A stretch of DNA of 42,717 nucleotides, taken from Cudoniella acicularis (lineage: Eukaryota; Ascomycota; Leotiomycetes; Helotiales; Helotiaceae). Under the pieces are notes generated by a model. The model saw only the letters and a list, made by a program, of their open reading frames with translations. It made no database searches and was not told the DNA's origin. The translations under genes and the position numbers were made by a program. The stretch is taken from NCBI GenBank assembly GCA_013054445.1, contig JAAMPI010000340.1:1-42717 (forward strand), written 5' to 3'. The first letter of the stretch is position 1, and the number at the start of each line of letters is the position of its first letter. Positions 22,266 through 33,058 of the stretch are shown piece after piece.

Positions 22266-23176
22266 TTGGATTTGTTTGTAGGCAGATTTACCTCGAGATC
22301 TGAGGGCCGGCGTTAGATCGTTTGCGCAGAATTACTTTTCATCAATCTCGAATTCTTAACATCTTTCTCGTGAAATTGTCAAAATTTCAAAATTTGTCCG
22401 CCTGAGTGGAAAGCCCTCGAATGACGGTTTCAACTCTGCACCTCTTTCCTACTTAGAAGCCTGTTGAACCACGGCTTGTAACCCCTCATTTTTCGTCTAC
22501 GAGATCATACTTGCAAATTATCACAGTATCAAAGTTTGTATCAACAATAAGGTGCAGGATCCAAGGTTAATCCTCCTCCTTCCCGTCTCAGCAATGCGGC
22601 CACCCAGACGGTGTCATGTAGTCACACAAAGTATCCCCAGTACGTTATATAGGATTCCGCTTACCCCTGCACACTCACCTTCGCACCACTCAGAAAAGTG
22701 CTCGATTACTCCGCAGTTTCGTCGTGAATCGCAATAAGTTTCGTGCGATAGCGATGCTGCGATGGCTCGTTCCTGATTGGCTCTGCGCCGTATATGTGTT
22801 GGTTTGGTTTTGTACAGACTCGTAGTTTCCTGATTGTCTATCGCACATGATGGTAAAATGAGAATTCGTGCCTCTGTTTCGTCATTACGTAGATTCTCTG
22901 CAGAATTTAGTTTGAGAGCCTTGTGTGCTTGACGAAAAAATACGATTTAAACAAGGGGGAGAAAGATGACTGAAAGAAGAAGGAAGAATTCGACCTTCGA
23001 ATAATACTATAAGTACCGCTCGGTCCTCTCTCATTTACAATCTCCAGTTCAATTCACTTCTTTCAAGTTCGACTCATCTTTATTCATTCACTTCTGATTA
23101 TTCACGTTATAATTCCTGCTTATTCCAATCCTTCTTCATAAACGATTTCTATACCTCCATCCTCAAAGCCGTCAAC
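22266..23176. other. intergenic region, promoter of the small secreted-peptide gene
   Basis: No gene is supported. A TATA-like tataag lies at 23008-23013, about 165 bp before the ATG, followed by a C/T-rich leader. This matches a strong fungal promoter layout. Confidence 0.45.
23008..23013 (+). promoter_or_regulatory. TATA-like box for the small secreted-peptide gene
   Basis: The sequence ctataagtacc is followed by an unusually long pyrimidine-rich leader, as in highly expressed fungal genes. The assignment is inference from position and composition. Confidence 0.4.
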
Positions 23177-23489
23177 ATGCAAGTAAGTAAACTTCCTCCA
23201 CTATCCCTTAACTAAGTACTTATTAAAATCAATAGTTCTCATTCACAATCGTCGTCTTGGCCATGGCCACCTTTGCTTCAGCGATAGGCACCGACTGCAC
23301 CGCCGTCACAGGACACTCTGACTGCAATGCTGCTCGTAGTTTGTTCAACAAGCCCAGAGAAATGATGGCCCGCTACATCTATGAGCGCCACGCTGCCCCT
23401 GAGGCAGTTGCCGAGCCTGTCGTTGTAAGCCGCCTTTCCTTTCCCCTTATTTTTCTCGGAAGAGAGTAAAAGCTAATTAAATACAGTAA
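23177..23489 (+). CDS. small secreted protein, about 65 aa
   Basis: Proposed exons are 23177-23182 (ATG CAA), 23236-23424 and 23487-23489 (TAA). The first intron has strong GTAAGT and AATAG ends. The second runs GTAAGC..TACAG, so the stop codon itself would be created by the splice. If that intron is retained, reading continues for about 15 residues to a TAA just after GGAAGAGAG. The protein begins with a signal peptide (MQFSFTIVVLAMATFASA). A short mature peptide with two Cys (GTDCTAVTGHSDC) follows, then a basic/acidic stretch with KPREMMARYIYERHAAPEA. No family is recognised; it could be a small effector, a surface peptide or a processed precursor. Confidence rests on the promoter-like upstream region, signal peptide and splice signals. 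Confidence 0.6.
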
Positions 23490-24079
23490 GAGAGATGATT
23501 ATCACGTTGACTACCGATGTTTGAGGGTCCGTTGATCGGACATGATCCTGTCTTTACTGTACCGATTTATATGTGGGATTGTACATGACGGTCTTTTTGA
23601 AAGGGAGAGAAGGGGAAAAATGTGTTGATGCCTCACGTCTCTATGTTTATATATGATTTATGGAACTGTCTTTACTGTATCGATTTATATGCGGGATTCT
23701 ACTTAGCGGTGTTTTTGGGAGGAAAAGGGGGACCTAATATATTGATGCCTAGCATCACGACATCTATACATATTTGTGCGTCTGTCTTTATCACTAGGCT
23801 TAGACAATTCAACAGTCCTTCACTTGTGCTGCAGAACATGCTTACCCCGAAGACACTGTCTCTGCAACGCTCGGGGAGGAAATACTGGTATCCCTCTGAC
23901 TCGTCTATGGCCCGCTTCTAAACCTCCCAAACGCTTGAAAGTAGGGAAAAGACTGCTGACTTTTAAAAGAAAAGAATAAGAAGAAATTAAAGCGAAAGTC
24001 ATAAAAATAGGGGAGGGAAGGGGGAAGAGGTATGTCTTAGCGATCAAATGAAGAGGTTTCACGGAAAAGAGCGAGAGGC
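23490..24079. other. 3' flank of the small-peptide gene
   Basis: It contains a tandem duplication (23549-23760) and A/T-rich sequence. No gene is supported. Confidence 0.5.
23549..23760. repeat. imperfect tandem duplication, about 118-bp period
   Basis: Two copies begin at 23549 and 23667. Both contain tgtctttactgta, then cgatttatat, a GGGATT, a T-rich/gggag segment and ttgatgcct near the end. They differ by scattered substitutions and small indels, so the duplication is not recent. It lies in or just past the 3' UTR of the small-peptide gene. Confidence 0.7.
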
Positions 24080-25085
24080 AAAACATTCAAATCCGCATCT
24101 AAACGTCCACTGGTTGAGCCTGGATTCCCTCACCAACTTTCAGAATTCCTCACAACACACTAACACATCACATTAGCATACTCTAACCTATAATTTTATA
24201 CATCACCACAACAAGAAATTAACTCACCCATTAACAAACAAATCGGCCCCATTCACCAAACTCATCCTCGGACTCGTAATCAGTACAGCCACATCACCAA
24301 CCTCTTCCGCCTTGGCCTTACGTCCTTGCTGCATTTCAAAGCGGTCCAGGCTCCTTCGAGAATTCCTGACGCGGTCTCGATTATTGGGCGTGTGAGGTCT
24401 GTGAGGAGAAAGCCGGGGGAAATGGCGTTTACACGTATGCTGTGGTCACGGGCTTCGGGTGCTGCCTGGGAGGGTGTTAGTTGGAAGTTAGATGAAAAGG
24501 GGATAACCGTGATGAGCAATGGGTGGAGAGAGAACTAGAAATATTTACCGTTTTAGTGATGCCCAGGTCGGCATGCTTGGAAGTTGTGCAAGGTTGCGAT
24601 TGAGAAAGAGAGTTAACGGAAGCGCAGTTGACGATGGCACCTCTTTGAGCCAGCCGGCCTTCCTCATTGCGTAAAGCGAGTGCTATATCAGCTTATGAGA
24701 ATGAATATGAAGGCAAGATCTTACAATTCAACGGGGTCTTGCTTCATCATTTGCCTCAATTCATGCTTGGTGCTTAGGAAAACCCCTGTGCAGTTGACTG
24801 CCTGAACACACGTTAGCAAGACTTAGAAAGAAAATGAGTGGAAAATACTCACCATTCCCTTCTGAAATTTCTCACAAAAAAAAAAGTTAACATCTCACCT
24901 TCGTCCCGTAAGATTTAAAAACTTTCTTGCCTTGCTCGAGGGAAGATTCGTTAATGTCAACGATTACGACACCTCGAGCGCCTTCTCTGGCGAATGAGAC
25001 GGCAATGGCATTTCCCAACCCGAGTCCACCTCCAGTCACAAATGCTACTCCTGGAGCGATCGGTCCTGACCTCTTTGAAGATGCG
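24080..25085 (-). pseudogene. decayed short-chain dehydrogenase/reductase
   Basis: Reading the minus strand, SDR segments appear in order: PGVAFVTGGGLGLGNAIAV (cofactor motif), GVVIVDINESSLEQGKKVF, then directly AVNCTGVFLSTKHELRQMM, RGAIVNCASVNSLS, TTSKHADLGITKT, DHSIRVNAISPGFLLTDL and, in another frame, RKAKAEEVGDVAVLITSP and NGADLFVNG. About 60 residues, including the NNAG region, are missing; only a 9-nt remnant (24853-24861) between intron-like ends remains. The catalytic Tyr of YxxxK is Cys (TGC). A 1-nt shift breaks the frame near 24350. No start codon opens the correct frame: an in-frame TGA lies just upstream and the expected ATG reads GCA. Together this shows a dead gene copy, unrelated in sequence detail to the intact SDR at 6771. 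Confidence 0.8.
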
Positions 25086-26013
25086 TTTGATCATGGTAGG
25101 TTTATTTCTCAGAATATCAATGCTCGAACATGAACGAGGAATGGGAGTTCATACCATTTCCGAATCCAATCTTGTGAGAATTGTTTTCACTTCGCTCCAG
25201 AGTATTAATACTATTCTCCTTATTGATAAAGCGCTCTTCGAGACTATCTTGCTACTGACACAGAGGACCAAACCTGCAAGGAGAAAACGAAATACTATTT
25301 CGAACATGCCTCCGAAGAGGGGTAGTTGGTGTTGCACTTGTGTTCATTACTTAATCGTCGTTCAAGTGCAAGACCAGCCGAATGATGTTTAAAGGAGTAA
25401 GGCTCCCCCCTAAAACGTTGGCCCTTCCCCGCATTCGAACACGCTCTCTAATTTCCTTGCAATGAACTAAAATTACAGACACTTCAATTGATTTTTTTGG
25501 GCATTGCTAAACGTCCGACTTGGTGTATCGTGACTCGATGTTTCTCCCTATACAACGAAATGAGCTAGGAAGTAGAAAAATTAATCACTTCCACCATTAA
25601 TCGAGGGGAGTTCAAACTACAGTCGAGAATAGCAGAGTACATTGAACTGCGCTTAAGTTGCAAGAAGAGTTTGTGAAATGTCAAAATGGTCTTGTAGAGA
25701 GATTTTCTAGTTGTGCGAGATGCTCAAAGAAAGTGAAATAATGAAATTGCTCAAACCGATAGCAACACCCACAAAAGCGCACCTTGGCAGGTCCAATCAA
25801 ATAATGTCCGCAGCTATATCGAATGATGTGCTGAAAAGATCTCCCCGCTCATTTAATATCGTACAGACTCCGCGACTCGGGTATTGTTCTGAATTCTGCT
25901 CGTTCATTTGCGTCGGATTAAGTATCCCCATATCTACCTCATCACTGCCCATAATCACTACCTTCGCCTTTTCCAGACGCCAGCAAATGCGTTTTACCCA
26001 CCAACACCAAAGA
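25086..26013. other. intergenic region
   Basis: No gene is supported. This is 3' flank of YIF1 and upstream flank of the SDR relic. Small open frames here show no motifs. Confidence 0.5.
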
Positions 26014-27090
26014 TTATACCGATGTGAGCCCCCACATGAATATGAGTTGTACAGGGTATGAGTATAGGAACAGAAATTGGGTCCTTCGGCTCTTTTGTGA
26101 TCTCGCAACTGTTTGCATTGTGCCTCTCTCATCAGTCGTATTTTCGGGCAAGAGAACGTATTTCAATGATCGCAACTAAGCAAGTCAGAATGATGTTCAT
26201 CTTGTGACATGTTTGTAACTTACTAGGAAAAGAGCATTGGCAGCAAAACAATAACCAAATATTGTCCAGCCCACCCATCCACCTGTGCCTTTCCCGCCAT
26301 TAAATATCTCGCTCACGACTAACGTAACAATAACTCCAACGAATTTGTACCCTGAATAGGCAACCAAGTCGAGGAGCTGAGATTCGTTGGATATGGACAA
26401 AAGGTAGCATCCAAGCTTAAGGCCTAGGATTTCAATAACAACGATGAAAAAGGCCCACGTTGCTGTATACCCAAATAATTCTGGTTGAAATGAGCCTCGA
26501 AGACCAGCGAGAAGGCTTGAAAGTAGGATATAGGTCACCAGTGCCATTACTGGAATGTACATATCAGGGCTGTTGAGGTCGTCTCTTGGTGGCAAGAACC
26601 ATCCCTCTTGACCATTTGGGCCAATCGACTGTTTTCGGGACCAAGGCTTATGCCTCCATGGGAATAGGACCAAGAATAGTTTATTGACAACATAGGAGTT
26701 CGAGACATTAAAGTAATGTTTTAAGGCAGAGACATTGACGTAGCGGTTGAACTATTTTCAAAGTTAGGAAATCAGCAGCGCAAGAAAACTTTCTGAGTTA
26801 CTGACATTCTGTTCCACGTATTCTGTACCATGCTTTAAGGCCGTTTGACCAACTTGAAAGCCCATCTGCGCCGTAGGGTCATTTATAAATCCACCATATG
26901 CGCCAAAGGCATTTCCGCCAGCTTGGGGTTGGTAAGGGTTTCCATATCCTCCAGATTGCTGCTGCTGATGCTGTGGCATTGGAGGAGGCGGTGATCGCAG
27001 CTGGGGGACTGTGGAAACGTGTTGGGGAACTGGATGGTGAAGCGGTGGAGAAGTTGCGGGCGGCATGTTGCCGTATTGGTTTCGCTGCAT
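26014..27090 (-). CDS. YIF1: YIF1 family ER/Golgi transport membrane protein
   Basis: Three exons, complement(26014-26175, 26224-26751, 26806-27090), give 324 aa; the introns are 48 and 54 nt. Joins give EYVEQN|FNRYVNVSALKHYFNVSN and NALFL|LRSLKYVLLPENTT, both typical of the family. The N-terminus is Pro/Gln-rich (HPVPQHVSTVPQLRSPPPPM) and cytosolic. It is followed by GQTALKHGTEYVEQN and then about five membrane segments (DMYIPVMALVTYILLSSLLAG, TWAFFIVVIEILG, YSGYKFVGVIVTLVV, WTIFGYCFAANALFL and a last one ending LIFMWGLTSV). Yif1 binds Yip1 and Rab/Ypt GTPases and helps COPII vesicles fuse with the Golgi. Yeast Yif1 is about 314 aa, so the length fits. It is head-to-head with SRP101. Confidence 0.92.
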
Positions 27091-27387
27091 CTTTGCGGTT
27101 GTCTAGAGGGAAACAATGCAAAGATGCGTTTGTGAGACGTATCCGTATGGATGGAGAGGCTAAAGTGCAGATATCTGTCTTGAGCTGCGCGTCCTGTATT
27201 GGAACACCTTGCCAATTTCTTCGCGATGGTTGATGACATAATAATCCGATCCGATTGCCGCTAGAAGCCCGGCTTAGAAACCCCGGCTCTTGATCTTATC
27301 GAGGCTTCTCCCGACCGGAACAAGGCTCTCTTTATGCGACTGGGACACCATTACACCCAACACGCACTGCAAAGAATCGCATTCAAG
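27091..27387. promoter_or_regulatory. bidirectional promoter region between YIF1 and SRP101
   Basis: The starts of the two divergent genes lie 297 bp apart, with no other gene between them. Both leaders must overlap in this space. I see no clear TATA box or repeated motif. Confidence 0.6.
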
Positions 27388-29617
27388 ATGTTGGATACTT
27401 TTGAGATTCTCACCACTTCTGGTGTGGTTCTATGGTCCAAGACCTACTCGTCAATTAACCCGGCCATCATCAATAGCCTCATCACAAACGTCTTCATTGA
27501 AGAACGAACACTGCCAGGAGCTGGCATCGCCGACGATGTATCTGCAGCGAACAATCCTCCATATAAATATGAGCAGCATACGTTGAAATGGACTACAGTC
27601 AAAGAACTGGGTATTATATTTGTTGTACGTCAGCAAATCTTTGCCTCCTATTTGGCCTCAAGTGCTTTCTGGGTACTTGCATATGCTGATTGTTGTCCGT
27701 AGGCTGTCTATCGATCCCTCCTACATCTGTCCTGGATTGACAAATTAGTGGATAATATCAAAACTTTGTTTGTGGATTTATATGGTGATCAGTTGAAGAA
27801 GCCACATACTACGATTGTCGAGTGTCACTTTGACGATTATTTTGACCAGCAAGTTAGAGAACTGGAGAAGACGGCGTTAAACCAAGATGCCAGAGTCACA
27901 GAATCCACTGCATTCCTTGAAGAAGCCCCCGTTTCAGTTTCTAGGAATCTAGGGGACGAACCACCTCCGCTGCCAGGAATACTTTCACGAGGTAAGGGCA
28001 TTGAGTTATCTTTTTGGGGTCTGGGGCTGACTTGAAATAGGGCAATCAAAAAACTACAAGGATTTAACTTCAAACGAATCCACTCCTATTGCTACACCAG
28101 ATACATCCAGGCCAAGCACCCCAGCCAACCACATACTCACAGGGAGGGCAGGACCCGGTGGCAAAGGTTCAAGACGGGCTCGCAAAGCTGCAAATACACC
28201 ATCAGCATATGCTTCATCCGGAGACGAATCTTTTGCGAAAAAGGGTCGAGGTGCTAAAGCGAGCGCGCCGAAGAAGGGTAGAAAATGGGACGCCGATGGA
28301 TTGGCGGATGAGGATAGTGATACGCCACTGGATTACTCAGCCCCAGCAAATGGTGCAACATCAGGAGAAGATGAAGGAAAAGAACGACCAGGTGCTGTGG
28401 AAGAAGTAGATCAGGCGTCGTGGGGCTCAAAAACAGGAAAGGGACAATTCGTGCTGAGGGATCTAGACGACAAGGTCAACTCAATATTAGCATCAGCAGA
28501 TGCTAAAAAGGAAACATCAACTCCTGCATCTACTGGTCTTGTTGGATCTGGTATCAGCGCTATTAGCGGACTCTTCAGAAATGTTGTGGGCGGAAAGACT
28601 TTGACCAAGGAAGATCTGGATAAAGCTATGAAAGGGATGGAGGATCATCTTTTACGGAAGAACGTTGCACGAGAGGCAGCCATTCGATTGTGCGAGGGTG
28701 TTGAGAGGGAACTAATTGGAGTGAAGACTGGAAATTTTGAGAGTGAGTGCCGACGATTCATTGCTCCTCGAGTACTACTGACATTACCTTCAGGCGTCCA
28801 AGCAAAAATCCAAACAGCAATGGAATCATCGTTGCGGAAAATTCTCACCCCAACATCCTCTTTAGATCTGCTACGAGAAATCGACGCAGTGACCTCGCCG
28901 TCTGCCTTGTCATTACAAAAGTGCCGACCATATGTTATCTCTATTGTTGGTGTTAATGGCGTGGGAAAATCCACGAATCTTTCCAAAATATGTTTTTTCC
29001 TCCTCCAAAATAAGTACAAAGTTCTTGTAGTAGCTTGCGATACCTTCAGATCCGGCGCTGTAGAACAGTTAGCAGTTCACGTTCGCAACTTGAAAGAACT
29101 TACGGCTCGGGAAGGTGGTCAGGTCGAGTTATACCAGAAGGGTTATGGCAAGGATGCCGCAAACGTTGCCAAAGACTCCGTCACATTTGCCGCGCAAGAA
29201 GGATTCGATGTCGTCCTGATCGACACAGCTGGCCGCCGCCACAATGATCAACGACTCATGTCTTCTCTTGAGAAGTTTGCCAAATTTGCCCAGCCGGATA
29301 AGATTCTCATGGTTGGAGAGGTATATTTCTCCAATTTGTTCGAGTCGTCAAAGTCACTAACAATTTTTCAGGCATTGGTTGGCACCGATTCTGTTGCTCA
29401 GGCAAGAAACTTTAACACGGCATTTGGTGCGGGTCGTTCACTTGATGGTTTCATCATCTCCAAGTGCGATACAGTGGGAGATATGGTTGGAACATTGGTG
29501 AGCATGGTCCACGCGACGAATGTGCCAGTTTTGTTTGTCGGTGTAGGACAGCATTACAGCGATTTGAGAAATTTATCCGTCAAGTGGGCGGTGGAGAAGT
29601 TATTAAGTAGTAACTAA
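27388..29617 (+). CDS. SRP101: signal recognition particle receptor subunit alpha
   Basis: Five exons, 27388-27624, 27703-27991, 28041-28742, 28794-29320 and 29372-29617, encode 666 aa. The N-terminal SRX/longin domain (MLDTFEILTTSGVVLWSKTY) binds SRP receptor beta on the ER membrane. A charged, Lys/Arg-rich linker follows (GRAGPGGKGSRRARKAAN). The NG GTPase domain has the N-bundle (LTKEDLDKAMKGMEDHLLRKN) and all G motifs: GVNGVGKSTNLSK (G1), DTFRSGAVEQLAVH (G2), DTAGRRHND (G3), SKCDTVGD (G4) and GVGQHYSDL (G5). It pairs with SRP54 to release ribosomes at the translocon. Introns 3 and 4 are both 51 nt without stop codons, so unspliced transcripts would stay in frame. Their branch sites (CTGAC, CTAAC) support splicing. 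Length is close to yeast Srp101 (621) and human SRPRA (638). Confidence 0.94.
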
Positions 29618-30281
29618 TTTGATACTGTTTAATAATATATCATTCTCTGCATTACTACGAATTATTCTGTTTTCTGGCATAATTCCGCTTTACTAAAATA
29701 AATTCAACGAGATCAGAGAGGTATAGCACCATCGGACCCGCGCTTCTTGCCGTGGTAAGGACATGTTGGAAATGACAACCTCGCCTGCCCATCTCTTTAA
29801 TCGTTACGCGCCTAGCGTCGCGAAATGGCAATAGACGTTTTAAATACCTCTAAGCAGGTCTTTCGTCTGACATCAATTCTCCAAGTGTTAGCATGTTCAA
29901 CTAGTTTTAAGACTCAGCAAGTGTTTAATGTGATTTCACTGCGTAATAGGCCGCTCAGAACGGTCGAGGAATATTTGCACAGCTTCATTGTTCAAACGAT
30001 TAGCCACCGACCGTAGGTCTTGGCATTGTCTCGCTTACGCCCCTTAACATGGACACCCACGTCCCCTCTCCCCCCTTAAAAATAAGTGAAAAAAGGCAAA
30101 AATGATGCACTGCTAGGTCATTACTCAAAAACAACTTATAGCAAGCTTGAAGCCTAGTATATATAACTCTCAGCCCTAAATTGGTACCTACCCTAAATTG
30201 GTACAAATAATATACTCTGAACGCCACTGGCTCTGTTATATTTATACATATGCTTATGAAAATGAAGGGGAAAAAAAAGTG
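29618..30281. other. intergenic region between convergent SRP101 and SGNH hydrolase genes
   Basis: Shared 3' flank. It has aataaa-like signals near 29695 and a run of C/T and A near 30060-30100. No gene, RNA or repeat is supported. Confidence 0.5.
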
Positions 30282-31941
30282 CTAGGTCACTGTAGAGGTA
30301 GCGGCTGGAGGGGCGCTAAATGTCGGAATACTCGTCATCGAGGAGGGTATAACAAGGCTGTAATCCTCAGCGACCACACCTTGAACCACCCAGAGGGCGC
30401 ATGAGTCCATGAAGACACCACCCATGAGCGTATAGTTTGCGTTGTAATCTCCCCATGTCGAATCCTGGACACATTCTAGGGTGAACGGGTAAATGAAGTT
30501 GAAGTTACAGGCAGCTGACGTGAAGGTCGAGAAGTCAAGAGTGGTGTTGGAATGGTCAGTGGGGCAGGCAGCTTCGTCGTAGAGCACCGAGAGTATTAGA
30601 TCGGTGCCATTCTCGCCAGCTTGGTGCACGATGTACGGCTCAGGCCCTGAGTTGCCGCTCCGGAGCACCGTCTTGTTGGAAACAAGCTCGGTGCAGTACT
30701 GATTTGCTGCATCAGTTGCGATCGAAGCGTTGAGACGGAAGTATATTTCGTTGAAGTCACCAGAGCCGGATCTGTCCCTCGCTGCCACTGTTCCAGCCCC
30801 CAGAGTTATAGGCCCAAAAGTACGTCTGGCTACCAACCGGGCTTTGGAGGTAGTCTGGTGGAGCAGGCTCGCAGAACCGGTGCCCGATGTAGCTATCTGA
30901 AATACCGTCCACGTAAACGGTACCTAGTAAATCGTGCAAACCATTGGCAACAGTTTGAATCATGGTATTGAGGTCGTCTACCAGGTCGTTCATTTGCTTT
31001 CGAAGTGTTGTTGTTAGTTTCGCTTCGCGCCAAGGATAAATAGACCATGAGATCTCATCGCAGCCCATATCAACATCGTTCCAAAAAGGGACATATCCGC
31101 TGATGTATACCTGGAAACTGTTAGGGGGAGTAGCGCCTGCCGCAGTTCGACCCCTAAGCGCCACCCGGCTCAAGGTGTCAATTAGATCCAGTTCGAACTG
31201 CTCGCTTGCAATCTGTGTCTGCACGTCGTTTAGGGTAGTTTGACAGTCCGCTAGAAAGACGCTATACTGGAAAACACCTAACATCATTAGCTTTTTTTTT
31301 TTTCTTTTCGCAAAATGTGAATTTGGGGGCGTACAAGCGTCCAAGATTTTGGTGAAGCCAACATCATTTCCTGATATGGTCATCACAGCGAGCTGCGGGC
31401 GGCCAAAATCATGATATGGGACGTCTCGCCATGTACCATCGCCAAGATTGAGCTGTCTGTCGACCAAATCCCGCATCTTAGCGCCTGTGCAAGCGCCAAA
31501 GTTAATAACAGGCGTTACGCCGCCGTTAAACTCCTCCCATGCGTCGAGGTTCTGGAGTTGATACGGATAAGCCTTGTCATAACGACTGCAATCACCGTAT
31601 CCGCTATTATAGTCGGGATTTCCATTCGAGCCGACTCCGGCAGTAAAAGAGTCACCGAGAGCAATGAATTGGGTAACCGGCTCGGATGGTTGTGCATACA
31701 CTGCCACAGAAGAGGCAGCAATTAATGAGCTCGCATAAGAGGAGGCTGCTGATGCGATTGTAGCGGTATCGATGCCCGAATAGATTGATGGAGAAGCACT
31801 GGGGGCCGCAGTACTTGCACGAGCAGCTAGGTTGACATGATCCCCAGAGGTATCAGCAAGGTCACGGTCAACAACAACAGCAATGGCCCTTTCGTCCAGG
31901 AGTAAAGCAGTAACCAATAAAACTGCGGGAAGTAAGAGCAT
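30282..31941 (-). CDS. secreted SGNH-hydrolase with extra C-terminal domain (spliced or frameshifted)
   Basis: The N-terminal 394 codons run from ATG 31941 to a TGA at 30757-30759. They contain a signal peptide (MLLLPAVLLVTALLLDERAIA), a Ser/Ala-rich linker and the SGNH signature blocks: FIALGDSFTAGVGS (GDS Ser), FGACTG, SGNDVGF (G-x-N-D) and SDSYIGHRFCE (D/H). Such fungal enzymes are esterases or lipases. A lysine run (KRKKKK) lies in the middle. Beyond the TGA, a 184-codon frame (30282-30836) in the next register, with no ATG of its own, continues with DFNEIYFRLNASIATDA, CTELVSNKTV and a Cys-rich end. The two can be joined in frame by a 52-nt intron (30772-30823, GTACTT..GACAG), giving 535 aa, or they reflect a 1-nt frameshift. 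I prefer the intron, but the donor is weak and the removed segment looks like coding sequence (TYFWAYNSGG). Confidence 0.7.
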
Positions 31942-33058
31942 CTCCCGAGCTATAATGAGCGCCAAAGTTTAATAAAGTAGTAACAAGGAAGTAGAATATA
32001 CCAAAGAATAACGAGCGTTAAGAGTAAATGGCCAGTGTCGAGAAAGAGTGACATGGACTGTAGAGTGAGTGCCATAGCGAAAAAGATTAGATCATTTATA
32101 TAACTAGATAATTCTCAAACAAACTGTGGATCGAAACAACCAGCGTGGCTGTAAGAGCCCCCAATAGAACGGCGGATCGATGGTGTGTAGATCTGAAACT
32201 TCTGTTGTCTAATTTATATATAAGGTTATTATCTGTGCTTGCTCAGGATTCAGGCAGGAGTAATCTTATTGAATATAATACGCATGCTTGTTGGTACTTA
32301 TATCGCTGTGGCTATGGCAGAAAGCTGAAGAATTAGGTGAAAAAAAAAACCATGAAAAAATAATGCAGATTGCAGACAGCATTATCCTGTATGTTGGCGT
32401 CACGTGCTTTTGTGCCTAAAACACTTCAAAAATTAAACATCTTTGAATTGAGCTACAGCATATTGATTAATGTTGTTATTTCGCATAAGTGTCTTCTATC
32501 TAATTAGCTATTTTAATGAAAGTATTTCTTCTTGGTTATTATATTATTTTGAAGTGTTCTTTTGCATAAATTCAGGTGACGCCAACATGCGGCGTGTGGG
32601 ACGAGATGGAATGCAGAAAGTATTACAAGATGGATCACGGAGGAAGTTACGCATTGCTGAAAAACATTGGAATCTACGTATCGCTAAATACCCGAGAGGG
32701 GGGTGGGGGCGTAGGAAGTGTGAAGCGGTAAGTTGAATCCTACGCATTATGCATATTGGGCTATAACAAGTAAATAGTATTTTATCATCTAAAATTATCA
32801 CCCTAACTGGTGCAAATAGGCGGCAGGCACTGCAGGGGCTGTGCGCTAATATAAGCAGGCTACCGTAGCCGCCATATATATGAGGTGAATCTGAGTTTCC
32901 TCGCTTAGTGCTCACAGGCACGTACTGCACCAACACACCACACGAGATATCTATCAATTTGCTCCCCTGACCCTTTATTACAGTGTTACGTTCTCTCTTC
33001 GTGTTAGAAGAACAATCTACCTGTGCTATTCTTTTCACGCTCCGCTGGTGTTGCCACA
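31942..33058. other. intergenic region with an inverted-repeat element
   Basis: No gene is supported. It contains the SGNH gene promoter (left), an inverted repeat at 32391-32588, and the leader of the next gene, with a TATA-like atataa near 32850-32880. Confidence 0.5.
32391..32588. repeat. 198-bp inverted-repeat element (MITE-like)
   Basis: The 13-base arms atgttggcgtcac (32391-32403) and gtgacgccaacat (32576-32588) are perfect reverse complements. Inside them a second pair, aacacttcaaaa near 32420 and ttttgaagtgttc near 32550, is also inverted, so the arms extend imperfectly to about 50 bp. The interior is A/T-rich with no coding capacity. A clear target-site duplication was not found, so the class is uncertain. 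Confidence 0.6.
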
